Assembly (NCBI GenBank): GCA_951828535.1
Contig: OX639990.1
Coordinates: 2,281,300 to 2,345,299 of the forward strand
DNA from: an uncultured Candidatus Entotheonella sp.
GTDB lineage: Bacteria > Tectomicrobia > Entotheonellia > Entotheonellales > Entotheonellaceae
Length of the DNA stretch: 64,000 nucleotides
Direction: 5' to 3'
Every line of letters begins with the position of its first letter. Within the stretch, counting starts at the first letter, position 1. Shown in pieces: positions 35,443 through 43,744 of this stretch. The notes under the pieces were generated by a model. It saw only the letters and a list, made by a program, of their open reading frames with translations. It was not told the origin of the DNA and did not search any database. The translations under genes were made by a program, and so were the position numbers.

Positions 35443-35525
35443 CCCGCCGCCGACCCAAGTGCGGGGCGAGCCCGGTTTTTGGACATCCTGGCGGCTCGGT
35501 TGAGGTGTACGTTCTGGTACTCCCC

Positions 35526-36113
35526 TCAATGCGCATCCTCCACCAGCCCCTGGCATTGCTTCCAGCGAAAGCACGAGGTGACGTGGTCGTTCACCATCCC
35601 CACGGCCTGCATGAAGGCGTAGCAGATGGTGGGACCGACGAAGCGGAATCCGCGGGCCTTGAGCGCTCTGCTCATCGCCTCGGAGACCGGCGTCGCGGCG
35701 GGGACATCTTCGAGCCGACACCAGGCGTTGACGACGGGCGCGCCGCCGCTGAACGCCCACAGGAATTCCGAGAACCGAATGCCCGACTCGCGCAAATCCA
35801 GCCACGCGCGCGCATTGCCAATCGCGGCCTGCACCTTGAGGCGGTTGCGCACGATACCTGGGTCTTCGAGGAGCGAGGCGATTTTCTTGTCGTCGTAGCG
35901 CGCGATGCGGTCCGGATCGAACCCGTCGAACGCGCGCCGGTACGCCTCGCGCTTCTTCAGAATGGTGTACCAGCTCAGGCCGGCCTGCGCGCCCTCGAGC
36001 ACCAGCATCTCGTAGAGCCTGCGGTCGTCGCGGACCGGGACGCCCCATTCCTCGTCGTGATAGGCAACGTAGAGCGAATCATCGTTCACCCAGCTGCAAC
36101 GTGTCCAAGCCAT
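35526..36113 (-). CDS. tag: DNA-3-methyladenine glycosylase I
   Basis: Base-excision repair enzyme removing 3-methyladenine. The 195 residues carry the Tag zinc site and pocket: RCSWVNDDSLYVAYHDEEWG, YEMLVLEGAQAGLSWYTILK (the catalytic Glu region), FVGPTICYAFMQAVGMVNDH and a His/Cys end (TSCFRWKQC). ATG 36113 is chosen; an upstream Met 15 codons earlier lies in the intergenic part. Intact, unlike the duplicated 5' part at 30.5 kb. It follows the broken upp gene by 48 bp. Confidence 0.93.
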   Translation of the reverse strand: MAWTRCSWVNDDSLYVAYHDEEWGVPVRDDRRLYEMLVLEGAQAGLSWYTILKKREAYRRAFDGFDPDRIARYDDKKIASLLEDPGIVRNRLKVQAAIGNARAWLDLRESGIRFSEFLWAFSGGAPVVNAWCRLEDVPAATPVSEAMSRALKARGFRFVGPTICYAFMQAVGMVNDHVTSCFRWKQCQGLVEDAH

Positions 36114-36161
36114 CTTCAGTCCTCGATCCGCAAGGTTCCCCGCATCTGAACGACACACGGA

Positions 36162-36789
36162 TCACTTGGTGCCGTACAGCCTGTCACCAGCGTCTCCGAT
36201 CCCCGGAAGGATGTATCCGTGGTCGTTGAGCTGTTCGTCAACGGCGGCGGCGAAAATCGCCACCTCGGGGTGGACCGCGTGGAAGGCCTCGATGCCCTCC
36301 GGCGCCGCAAGCAGACAGAGCATCTTGATATGGCGTGCGTTTGCCTCCTTGAGCCTGTCCACCGCGGCAATGGCCGTGTTTCCTGTCGCCAGCATGGGAT
36401 CGAGGACGATCACCGCGCGGTCCTCGAGGTCCTCCGGCACCTTGAAATAGTATTCCATTGCTGCCAGCGTCTGCGGATCGCGGTAGAGCCACATGCCCAA
36501 CACGGGCCGAAGGGATGAGGTCGAGCATCCCCTCCAGCAGCCCATTTCCCGCCCGCAGGATGGAGATAAGGACCAGCTTCTTGCCCGTCAGAAATGGCGC
36601 GTGCGTCTCCGAAAGCGGCGTCTGGATCTTGCGGGTCTCAGTTGCGAGATCGCGGGTCACTTCATAGCCAAGCAACAGCGATATCTCACGCAGGAGCAGC
36701 CGAAACCGCGCGGGATCGGTTTCCTTTCGGCGCATGAGGGACAGCTTGTGCCGGACCAGGGGGTGATCGACGACCGTGACATTGTCCAT
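36162..36789 (-). pseudogene. upp: Uracil phosphoribosyltransferase with a frameshift
   Basis: The first part, from ATG 36789 ([20 protein letters not shown] to [20 protein letters not shown] then SARVGHV), and the last part ([20 protein letters not shown] then [12 protein letters not shown], the PRPP loop, and [11 protein letters not shown]) are both family-perfect but lie in two frames that switch near 36.50 kb. A single indel joins them into a normal 209-residue Upp, which converts uracil plus PRPP to UMP. Either a recent pseudogene or an assembly indel. Confidence 0.88.
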
Positions 36790-36911
36790 TGAAGAAACCC
36801 TCACCTGATTCGGAGGTCAAAGCACGGTGCCATCCGATGCCAGACGAATCGGTGGACCGCTTGGTACGCCTCAATGAGCCTGATCAATGGCCCGAGGTTT
36901 AGCCGCGTAGC

Positions 36912-37802
36912 CTACCGCGCCGGCACGTAGCGTTGGTACCAGGCTATGGTTTCGCGCATTACTTCGGAGAAGGCGGGCTCGCTATAGACTTCGTAATGGC
37001 CGTAGCCTTTGAGGGTCACGAGTTTCTTGGGCTCGCCGGCGCGCTCGTACAGGGCGATCGACTCTTCCGGCGGTACCAGACGATCCTGGTCGCTGGTGAT
37101 GAACAGCGCGGCGCGCGGCGCGATCTTGTCGACCACCCATTCAGGGTTGAAGACGAGTGTTTCGTCGACATAGTCGAAGGGCAAGGTGCTGACCGCCGCC
37201 GGGTTGTCGCGGCGCGCCGCGGTGGCAAGTTCGAGCGATTGGCGGTCCGGCAGCAGCACGGCATTTCGGTCGACATTGGTTGACTCGCCGGTGCGCAGGC
37301 GGCGCTCGCGGTCGGTGGCGCTTTGCTCCAGCAGATCGAACCATTCGTCGGGCCGGCGGACGCTGCGCATCCAGCGCTTGCCGTGGCCGATACCGACCAC
37401 CGAGACCATGCATTTGACGCGCTCATCGACTGCGGCGAGCCACACCACCGTGGCGCCGCCATAGCTTATGCCGTACACGCCAAGGCAATCCGCGTCGACC
37501 TCCGGTTGCAGAGCGAGAAAGGTGAGCGCGGCTTGCGCATCGGCGACACGGCCGTGCGGATTGAGGTGGCTCTTCGGCCCTTCACTCTCGCCCCAGCCCT
37601 TATAGTCGAACGCGAGCACGACATAGCCTTCCGCGACCAGCGCCGCCGCGTTGTCCGGCAGATAGAGATCTTTCACGCCCGTATAGCCGTGGCACAGCAG
37701 AATCCCCGCCCGCGTCTCACCGTCGCCGAGATCGTCTGGACGATAGAGATCGCCCATCAACTTGCAGCCTTGGGAATAAAATGTCACTGCCTGCTTGCTC
37801 AT
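36912..37802 (-). CDS. Alpha/beta hydrolase (dienelactone-hydrolase-like)
   Basis: 296-residue serine hydrolase. The nucleophile Ser113 is in YGISYGG, the acid is in TSDQDRLVPP and the His is in GYGHYEVY; LLCHGYTGVKD forms the oxyanion region. It resembles the S9/X-Pro-type acyl hydrolases that act on small esters, but the substrate is unknown. ATG 37802 has AGAGG before it; two upstream in-frame Met codons are weaker. Divergent from an HxlR-type regulator gene. Confidence 0.82.
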   Translation of the reverse strand: MSKQAVTFYSQGCKLMGDLYRPDDLGDGETRAGILLCHGYTGVKDLYLPDNAAALVAEGYVVLAFDYKGWGESEGPKSHLNPHGRVADAQAALTFLALQPEVDADCLGVYGISYGGATVVWLAAVDERVKCMVSVVGIGHGKRWMRSVRRPDEWFDLLEQSATDRERRLRTGESTNVDRNAVLLPDRQSLELATAARRDNPAAVSTLPFDYVDETLVFNPEWVVDKIAPRAALFITSDQDRLVPPEESIALYERAGEPKKLVTLKGYGHYEVYSEPAFSEVMRETIAWYQRYVPAR

Positions 37803-37928
37803 CGCTGCCTCTCTATGGTCTTGAGTGATCATGACGTGGCCGTTGCCCGTGGGCGTTGACGTGTTTGCCGGTAGTGTGTGAGAGCCAATTGTTATTTGCA
37901 AGTGATTCCAAAGCCGGTACGCTAGCAC

Positions 37929-38228
37929 ATGGTTTACGAACCCAATCAATGCCCCATTCGGTTTGCGCTAGGCGTCTTCGGGGATCGCTGGTCGTTATTG
38001 ATTATCCGCGACTTGATGTTTCGCGGCGCTACCCGGTTTCAGGACTTCCTGGATGCCGGTGAAGGCATTTCGACCAACGTGCTGTCCGACCGACTGAGTC
38101 GACTTGAAACGCGGCGAATCATCAGCCGGGAAAAAGATCCGGCCAACGGGCGCCAAGTAGACGTGGTTCGACCGGCCCGTCGCCGCCGGTTCGGTTCGCC
38201 GCGTTGTCAGTTACGATTAATCCAGTGA
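37929..38228 (+). pseudogene. HxlR-type regulator, C-terminus frameshifted
   Basis: Frame from ATG 37929 gives the complete HxlR winged-helix core (CPIRFALGVFGDRWSLLIIR, GISTNVLSDRLSRLE, REKDPANGRQVD) but then turns into an Arg-rich out-of-frame tail instead of the expected YxLTxKGxxLxPVL end. The DNA-binding part is intact, so a short functional repressor is possible. It stands immediately before a quinone oxidoreductase and SDR, which HxlR-type proteins often control. Confidence 0.72.
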
Positions 38229-38246
38229 GGTGAGGGAGGAAGTACC

Positions 38247-39230
38247 TTGACCGAAATGACTGTTAAAGCGATCCGTATTCATGAGACGGGCGGGCCCGAC
38301 GTCATGCGTTGGGAGGACGTATCGGTCGGCGATCCGGGCGCGGGTGAGGTCCGCCTCCGTCATACCGCAGTCGGCCTGAACTATATCGATATCCAACAAC
38401 GCTCCGGCGGCTATCCGATGAACGACCTGCCGGTCGCCTTGGGCATGGAAGGCGCCGGCGTGATCGATGAGGTCGGGCCTGACGTAGCCGGTTTTGCTGC
38501 CGGCGACCGCGTTTCCTATTGCATGGTGCGCGGCAGCTATTCCGAACAACGGGTGATCGGCGCCGATCAGTTGATCAAGCTGGATGACAGGACGAGCGAG
38601 GAGACCGCCGCCGCTGCGACGCTCCAGGGCCTGACGGCGCATTATCTGGTACGCGACCTCTATAAGGTAAAACCCGGCGACACGGCGCTGGTCCATGCCG
38701 CTGCCGGCGGCATGGGGCTGCTGCTTTGCCAATGGGCGAAGCATCTGGGCGCAACCGTCATCGGCACGGTGGGAAGCAAGGAAAAAGCCGCCCTGGCGCA
38801 GGCTCACGGATGCGATCACCCGATCCTTTACCGCGAGGTGGATTTCGGCGACGCAGTGCTCGATCTCACGCAGGGCAAAGGCGCCAACGTCATTTATGAC
38901 GCCGTCGGCAAGGACACGTTTGACAAGGGCATCGACGTGTTGGCCGAACGCGGCTGGATGGTTTCCTTTGGCCAATCCTCGGGGCCAACGCCGCTGCTCA
39001 ATGTCGCCCGCCTGGCGATGAAGGCGCAAGTCGTGACACGCGGCGGCCTGTATTTCTTCGTGAAGGACCCCGAGATGCGGGCGCGCAACGCTGCGGAGCT
39101 TTTCGGCTTGATCGCCGACGGTGTTTTGAAAGTCGAAATCAACCAGCGGTACAAGTTAAGCGATACGGCACAGGCCCACGCCGACCTGGAAGCGCGGAGG
39201 ACCACCGGCTCAACCATCCTGATGCCGTAA
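38247..39230 (+). CDS. NADPH:quinone oxidoreductase (Qor/zeta-crystallin type)
   Basis: 327-residue zinc-free medium-chain dehydrogenase. MKAIRIHETGGPDV-type start, LGMEGAGVIDEVG, VHAAAGGMGLLLCQWAKHLG cofactor loop and IYDAVGKDTF identify the quinone oxidoreductase subfamily, which reduces quinones with NADPH. TTG 38247 is used because GGGAGG sits 7 nt before it; ATG 38256 would be too far. Follows the HxlR-type gene by 18 bp and precedes an SDR by 20 bp: probably one operon. Confidence 0.88.
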   Translation: MTEMTVKAIRIHETGGPDVMRWEDVSVGDPGAGEVRLRHTAVGLNYIDIQQRSGGYPMNDLPVALGMEGAGVIDEVGPDVAGFAAGDRVSYCMVRGSYSEQRVIGADQLIKLDDRTSEETAAAATLQGLTAHYLVRDLYKVKPGDTALVHAAAGGMGLLLCQWAKHLGATVIGTVGSKEKAALAQAHGCDHPILYREVDFGDAVLDLTQGKGANVIYDAVGKDTFDKGIDVLAERGWMVSFGQSSGPTPLLNVARLAMKAQVVTRGGLYFFVKDPEMRARNAAELFGLIADGVLKVEINQRYKLSDTAQAHADLEARRTTGSTILMP

Positions 39231-39250
39231 GGCGAGCAAGGAATTAAATC

Positions 39251-40039
39251 ATGCTTTCACAAGCTTTTGACGTGACCGACAAAGTGGTTTTCATTACCGG
39301 AGCGGGGCGGGGCATCGGCAAGGGCATCGCCCAGGTGCTCGCCGAGGCCGGCGCTGACGTGGCGATCAACTCGCTGACCCCGCGCTACGTCGAGGGCGTT
39401 GCCGCCGAGATCGCCGCAGCCAGTGGCCGCAAGGTGGTACCGGTGATCGCGGACGTCACCAACACCGACGACGTGCAACAGGCGATCGATCTGGTCATGG
39501 AGACCTTTGGGCGGATTGACGTTCTGATCAATAATCTGGGTGACGCCATTTACAAGCCGCTGGTGGCCCTGCCTGGGCAAGAAACGGCTGCCTTGACCGA
39601 CGAGGAACTGAACCGCGTTATGGACGTCAATCTCACCGAGGCGATCCTGTGTACCCGCGCCGTCGGGCCGCACATGCTGGCGCGCGGATCGGGCAAGGTG
39701 ATCAACATTTCGTCCTGGACCGCCCGGCAAGGCGGCGGCGACATGGTGGTGTACTCAATTGCCAAGACGGGTTTGGCCGGCTTTACGCGGGCGCAGGCGC
39801 TCGAATGGGCGCCGTATGGGGTGCACGTGAACAGTATCGCGCCGGGCATTTTCCCCGATCCGGTGACGGTCGGGGACGGCGGGGTGCAGCGAGCCAAGGA
39901 GATGGCGGCGCGCAGGGTGCCCTTGACACGCCCCGGCGAACTGCGCGAGGTGGGCTATCTGGCGCTCTATCTCGCGTCGGCCGCGTCCGATTACATGACC
40001 GGCCAGACCCTTTTTCTGGATGGCGGCATGAGTCTGTAG
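39251..40039 (+). CDS. Short-chain dehydrogenase/reductase
   Basis: 262-residue classical SDR. Cofactor loop TGAGRGIGKGI, NNLGD, catalytic Ser in NISSWTA and YSIAK (Tyr-xxx-Lys), and C-terminal TGQTLFLDGGMSL are all present. The length and LDGGM end suit 3-oxoacyl-ACP-reductase-like enzymes, but the real substrate is unknown. It is in one operon-like row with the quinone oxidoreductase before it and the DUF1272 gene 25 bp after. Confidence 0.9.
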   Translation: MLSQAFDVTDKVVFITGAGRGIGKGIAQVLAEAGADVAINSLTPRYVEGVAAEIAAASGRKVVPVIADVTNTDDVQQAIDLVMETFGRIDVLINNLGDAIYKPLVALPGQETAALTDEELNRVMDVNLTEAILCTRAVGPHMLARGSGKVINISSWTARQGGGDMVVYSIAKTGLAGFTRAQALEWAPYGVHVNSIAPGIFPDPVTVGDGGVQRAKEMAARRVPLTRPGELREVGYLALYLASAASDYMTGQTLFLDGGMSL

Positions 40040-40064
40040 GATTTTGCGCCTTTGGAGGGCGGAG

Positions 40065-40271
40065 ATGGCGCTGGAGATGAGAACGGCGTGCGAGAGGTGC
40101 CACGCGCCGCTGACGCATGTGTCGGAGGCGTTCATTTGTTCCTACGAGTGCACCTTCTGCCCGAGGTGCACAACCTCGATGGATGCCACCTGCCCCAATT
40201 GCAGTGGCGAGTTGGCCAAGCGTCCGACCCGACGTCCCGATCGCGAGGCCGAGGACACAGGCGTCCGTTAA
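40065..40271 (+). CDS. DUF1272 small zinc-binding protein
   Basis: 68-residue protein with the DUF1272 Cys pattern: MRTACERCHAPL, ICSYECTFCPRC and CPNCSGEL, three or four Cys pairs suited to bind zinc. ATG 40065 has GGAGGGCGGAG upstream; the frame opens a few codons earlier. Function of the family is unknown. Last gene of the short operon. Confidence 0.8.
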   Translation: MALEMRTACERCHAPLTHVSEAFICSYECTFCPRCTTSMDATCPNCSGELAKRPTRRPDREAEDTGVR

Positions 40272-40285
40272 TCAGCGGCAACTAA

Positions 40286-40421
40286 ATTCTCACAAATTCA
40301 TTCTGGAGCCCTGGGGGATTCGTCTCCTGGGGCATTCCTGTTTGTGAGGGAATCCTGCGGCCATGTTCCGATAAGCGGCATTCTGTGAACTTTCGGAACG
40401 GCCCCGGTGACGCCGGGGCCG
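40286..40421 (+). ncRNA. Candidate structured RNA element
   Basis: Nested inverted repeats: ATTCTCACAAA (40286-40296) pairs with TTTGTGAGGGAAT (40341-40353) around an inner G-rich loop; GTTCCGA (40365-40371) with TCGGAAC (40393-40399); CGGCCCCGG (40399-40407) with CCGGGGCCG (40413-40421). No ORF. It does not match tmRNA, RNase P, SRP or tRNA by eye. The direction is uncertain but fits the + strand because a terminator follows at 40620. Confidence 0.35.
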
Positions 40422-40553
40422 AATTTGGCACTCCGTGACAGCTATGTTGTTACTGGGCCAGGTAGGGTCGAAAGCTGGCGCGGTAACCACAGGGGCGGGC
40501 AGTCGCAGTTGGCCGGAGGCTTTCGCCATCTTCCGGTGCCTCAAGGTGGCCAC

Positions 40554-40582
40554 TTGACCTTGATTGTTATATCACCTAGATT
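40554..40582 (+). promoter_or_regulatory. Possible promoter of the NYN gene leader
   Basis: TTGACC (40554-40559), 17-bp spacer, TAGATT (40577-40582). It would start a leader of about 70 nt that runs through the terminator-like hairpin just before the NYN start codon. Confidence 0.4.
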
Positions 40583-40619
40583 ACTGACAACACCCCTTGC
40601 GGTTTCGAGCGCAGGGCGC

Positions 40620-40649
40620 GGGGCCTCTTCGGAGGCCCCTGCTTTTTTT
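40620..40649 (+). terminator. Rho-independent terminator, UUCG loop
   Basis: GGGGCCTC, TTCG loop, GAGGCCCC, then TGCTTTTTTT. An 8-bp GC-rich stem with a stable tetraloop and a U run. It ends 11 bp before the NYN ATG, so it either ends an upstream RNA or acts as an attenuator of the NYN gene. Confidence 0.8.
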
Positions 40650-40660
40650 GGCGGGAATTG

Positions 40661-41284
40661 ATGCGTACCTTCATCTACGTAGACGGGTTCAATCTCTACT
40701 ACGGAGCGCTCAAGGCAACCGCCTGGAAATGGCTGGATCTGCCCGCCCTGTTCGCGAAAGTCCTGCAGCCCCACCACGATATCCTGACACTCAAGTACTT
40801 CACAGCGAGAGTGTCAGGCACGCCTGCCGACCAATCGAAACCTCAACGGCAAGACGTGTATCTCCGCGCCCTTCGCCAATATCGGCCTCAGGTTGACGTG
40901 TATTTTGGGCATTTTCTGAGCCATCCGGTCCGAATGCCACTCGTGCGGCCAGTCGGGAACCGGCGCACGGAACAGGTCGTCAAGACCGAGGAAAAAGGCT
41001 CGGACGTCAATCTCGCCGTGCATCTCCTGAACGACAGTTGGCTGGACGCCTACGACTGTGCGGTCGTGGTCAGCAACGACAGCGATATTGCCGAAGCAAT
41101 GCGTCTCGTCCGGCACCACCACGGCAAGCTGGTCGGGCTGATAACGCCGGGAACTGGAAGGCCGTCTCGCCAACTCATGACACATGCGGATTTCTCAAGA
41201 CACATCAGACCTACTGCCTTGCAGAGCTCGCAACTGCCAAACCCGATTCCCGGCACAAGTATCAGGAAACCTGCGCGTTGGTAG
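40661..41284 (+). CDS. NYN-domain (PIN-like) RNase
   Basis: 207-residue protein with the NYN/LabA fold: RTFIYVDGFNLYYGALK (first catalytic Asp), KGSDVNLAVHLLNDS, VVVSNDSDIAEAMRLVRHHH (second Asp cluster) and KLVGLITP. These proteins are Mg-dependent single-strand RNases. The start is ATG 40661. The basic C-terminal tail may bind RNA. Its position right behind an intrinsic terminator suggests regulated read-through. Appears intact. Confidence 0.8.
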   Translation: MRTFIYVDGFNLYYGALKATAWKWLDLPALFAKVLQPHHDILTLKYFTARVSGTPADQSKPQRQDVYLRALRQYRPQVDVYFGHFLSHPVRMPLVRPVGNRRTEQVVKTEEKGSDVNLAVHLLNDSWLDAYDCAVVVSNDSDIAEAMRLVRHHHGKLVGLITPGTGRPSRQLMTHADFSRHIRPTALQSSQLPNPIPGTSIRKPARW

Positions 41285-41364
41285 TCTCCGAAGGTGCCGC
41301 CCAGGTCGATGTAGCAACTTCGAATAAGTCGTTTTATGTCGCCTTTGACTCGCCTGGATGACAC

Positions 41365-41623
41365 CTAAGCATACGGGCCGCGTTTTACAATTCCTGCTTC
41401 TGGCTCACCAAGATACGAACCCCAACCATGGGGGTGTTCAAACTCCCAATAACTTCCATTCCCAATGACGTCTGCTCGTATTGCCTTCAGCCGATTCTGA
41501 ATAGTATCCGACACTTAAATGGCCAGGCGAAAATGTACGGAGGACATAGCCGTCAAGACCACGGAATGGTCCGTCGGGGCCTATCTTGATCCAGGATTTC
41601 AGTGTTACTTCCGATGGTTCCAT
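41365..41623 (-). pseudogene. Small conserved hypothetical protein with a frameshift
   Basis: From ATG 41623 (GAGGG upstream) the frame gives MEPSEVTLKSWIKIGPDGPF then RGLDGYVLRTFSPGHLSVGYY and then goes out of frame. A 1-bp shift restores QNRLKAIRADVIGNGSYWEF then EHPHGWGSYLGEPEAG and a stop at 41365, giving an 80-90 residue protein. I do not recognise the family, but the smooth continuation in the second frame shows a real gene with one indel. From 41624 to 41753 nothing is seen. Confidence 0.5.
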
Positions 41624-41753
41624 TTACATCCCTCTCCAGCTTCTGGCTACGTTGCAAACTTCCGATAATCCTTCATTATGTAGGCTTTGAGTTGGCGCCG
41701 TTACTGGACGAAACGCCTCTCCTGCCCGGTTCCCCACCGGGAAATTCGCATCC

Positions 41754-41954
41754 CTAGAACATTTCCGTATCGAATTGCATCAGGAAGATATCCGCCAGCC
41801 CGTGCTCCCCCTCCCCCGGTACAAACCGGTAACATCCTCCGCAGGCTGAGGGCCTTTTTCTCCCTCTCCCCTGGTGGGAGAGGGTTGGGGTGAGGGGGAA
41901 TTCAAGGCGATACACCCCCCTGCATGTGAGTCCTCTTGATCCGAAAGCGCTCTA
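41754..41954. mobile_element. MITE-like element, copy 2
   Basis: Second copy of the element at 25937-26174, same orientation, about 200 bp, flanked by CTAG on the left and CTAA on the right. Shares the left end ATTTCCGTATCGAATTGCAT, the central GC-rich palindrome and the right end TCCTCTTGATCCGAAAGCGC. From 41955 to 42361 I see no gene. Confidence 0.7.
41861..41898. repeat. GC-rich palindromic repeat core (copy C, inside MITE copy 2)
   Basis: TCCCTCTCCCCTGGTGGGAG followed by AGGGTTGGGGTGAGGGGG, the same as copy B. Confidence 0.8.
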
Positions 41955-42361
41955 ATAACGACGTAGAGCACGGCCCGAAACGGTGGGACAGGTCCGGCCT
42001 GAAAGGGCTGCCGTCAGATCCTGGGGGGTACAAGTGGGGGATTGCGCGGCGCAAAGCGCTGAAAGCGGAGCTGCCGCGGTCCGGCTCGCAGACCCTCAGG
42101 AGGCCCTCACAAGCTGCCCAAGCGGAGTGAGGCGGGGGAATTTGGGACGACAGGGACAAAAGGCCGGGGTTGCCTCTCCGGAGGCGAAGACCTGACCGAA
42201 TTCCTGGGGCCAAAGTCGGCGGACATTCCCCACAGGGAGCCGTTTTTGCCCCTTGTCACATCGTACTCCCCTCTGAAGGGTATTCTGGGTACACACCTTG
42301 CGATGACGCCCCTGGTAGTCGACATCGCGGCCAGAGGCCATCATGAACAGCGTCCGGTCGA

Positions 42362-43186
42362 TCACGGCGCGACGACTGTCCACGTACTTTCGGCGCCATC
42401 CCAAATCAGGCGGAGACCCGCGAACGCGAGCGATGAAAAGGAACGAGCGCTCATGGACGCCATGACGTAGCAGGACCCATTCGGGTCTACCACCCACCTT
42501 TCCGGCTGATCCTTGCCGTTTTCCCACACATCGACCCGGTTGCCCTGGCGGCCGATCACGGCAACGTGTCCTTCGTAACGACAGACGTCATTCGATCTCA
42601 GGCGCTGTCCGGGCTGGCAGGCAGGCACGTCGTCAACACGCCTCGGGTGGATCCATGCTTGGCTCGGTGTCTCCTGCACGGACCAGTGCGCGCCGTTCCA
42701 GTGCACGACCAGTTGGTTCAGGTCCAGTCCCGGCCATATATGGATATCGGTACCATTGAAGTCGACACTGAGGCCTGAGATCGAGATCATCCCACACATC
42801 GGTGCGTCCATTTCTGACGCAACAACCGTATCGCCAACGTGCCCTTCAGAAAGACCGCGCTCGGCATAGTCCGAGCCTCCCGGGCACAGCCGAGGCCCAG
42901 GCTCGGGATCGGATTGCCCAACCTTCCTCAAGCTCACCTGAGCGCAGCCGTCCATGGCGGCATGAATCTCGACCTCATCTCCCTCGAGCGTCCATGCGCA
43001 GGCATCTCCGGGCCTGATGTCGTGTCCGCGGCTGCATCCGATTGGCATTGATTCCATGGCCGGTGCTGTCGCGCCGCCCTCGGCATCACCCTGAGACATG
43101 CCGCTCGTGTTGCTGCAAACGATGACCCCGATGACGATGCACAGTCCCAGCAGCCCGTGCTTACCCACATGCTTCAAGAATCTCAT
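42362..43186 (-). CDS. Exported Cys-rich protein of unknown function
   Basis: 274 residues. An N-terminal hydrophobic segment (KHGLLGLCIVIGVIVC) suggests a signal peptide or anchor. The rest has two related segments: CSRGHDIRPGDACAW then LEGDEVEI, and CQPGQRLRSNDVCRYEGHVA, each ending in a W-rich beta strand (VVHWNGAHWSVQ; RLIWDGAESTWTVV). This looks like two beta domains with two Cys each. I do not recognise the family. The purine-rich AGGACAAAGG before ATG 43186 could be its ribosome site. Confidence 0.6.
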   Translation of the reverse strand: MRFLKHVGKHGLLGLCIVIGVIVCSNTSGMSQGDAEGGATAPAMESMPIGCSRGHDIRPGDACAWTLEGDEVEIHAAMDGCAQVSLRKVGQSDPEPGPRLCPGGSDYAERGLSEGHVGDTVVASEMDAPMCGMISISGLSVDFNGTDIHIWPGLDLNQLVVHWNGAHWSVQETPSQAWIHPRRVDDVPACQPGQRLRSNDVCRYEGHVAVIGRQGNRVDVWENGKDQPERWVVDPNGSCYVMASMSARSFSSLAFAGLRLIWDGAESTWTVVAP

Positions 43187-43283
43187 TGCCTTTGTCCTCA
43201 GTTTGGTTTGTACCCGGCATGGCAGATGCCTGGACTTACGTTGCCGGCTCGTCTTGGGCCAGATGGCCTCGGGTTGGGATAGG

Positions 43284-43667
43284 TCAACTTTGGCGGAGTG
43301 CCGTCAGCTCGATCTCGATCTTCATCTCCTCTTCGATCAAGCCTGCTATCATCATCGTCGCCGCAGGACGAATGTCGCGGAAATAGCTGCCGACACACGC
43401 CAGCGCTCGGGGAACCAGGCCGCGGTCGGAAACGATGTAGGTGACGCGCACGACATCGTCGAGCGAAAAACCTGCCTCGTCCAGCACCGCACCTATCGTC
43501 TTGAAGCAATTGGCAATCTGGTCTTCCAGGCCGGTGGGGATTTGCATGGAGCGATAATCATAGCCGGTTGTTCCGGAGACGAAACACCACGCTCCCTGAA
43601 CAACAGCGCGGGAATACCCGGCCGTTTTTTCAAATGTCGACCCGGAGGAAATCAGTGTTCTCGACAT
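43284..43667 (-). CDS. ridA: RidA/YjgF family enamine/imine deaminase-like protein
   Basis: 127-residue Rid-family protein. It has FVSGTTGYDY, DQIANCFKTIGAVLDEAGFS, VVRVTYIVSD and the end (EEEMKIEIELTAL) of the family; the Arg that binds the carboxylate of the imine substrate in RidA proper is not obvious at its usual place (RPAATMMIAGL region), so it may be a Rid1-7 subgroup. ATG 43667 starts the domain; a 515-codon frame that extends far upstream is antisense to the DUF1989 gene and is not real. Divergent from it, with a MITE-like element between. Confidence 0.85.
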   Translation of the reverse strand: MSRTLISSGSTFEKTAGYSRAVVQGAWCFVSGTTGYDYRSMQIPTGLEDQIANCFKTIGAVLDEAGFSLDDVVRVTYIVSDRGLVPRALACVGSYFRDIRPAATMMIAGLIEEEMKIEIELTALRQS

Positions 43668-43744
43668 GTCCTGTACCTCGTGCTTTCTTGGCGGGTGTTT
43701 GGGGTCGTGATGCCCCAGGTAGTCCTGGGTCAATCTCAGGTCAT

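Noticed and set aside
34660-36048. 462-codon minus-strand frame through the porin and tag region
   Set aside because: Shadow of porin (opposite strand) and tag (other frame); no independent homology.
40286-40650. 6S RNA, tmRNA, RNase P or SRP RNA at the structured element
   Set aside because: None of the conserved sequence signatures I know for these RNAs is seen; only stems are supported.
42096-42527. 143-codon minus-strand frame between MITE copy 2 and the Cys-rich gene
   Set aside because: It overlaps the end of the Cys-rich gene in another frame, is Arg/Pro-rich and has no recognised motif.
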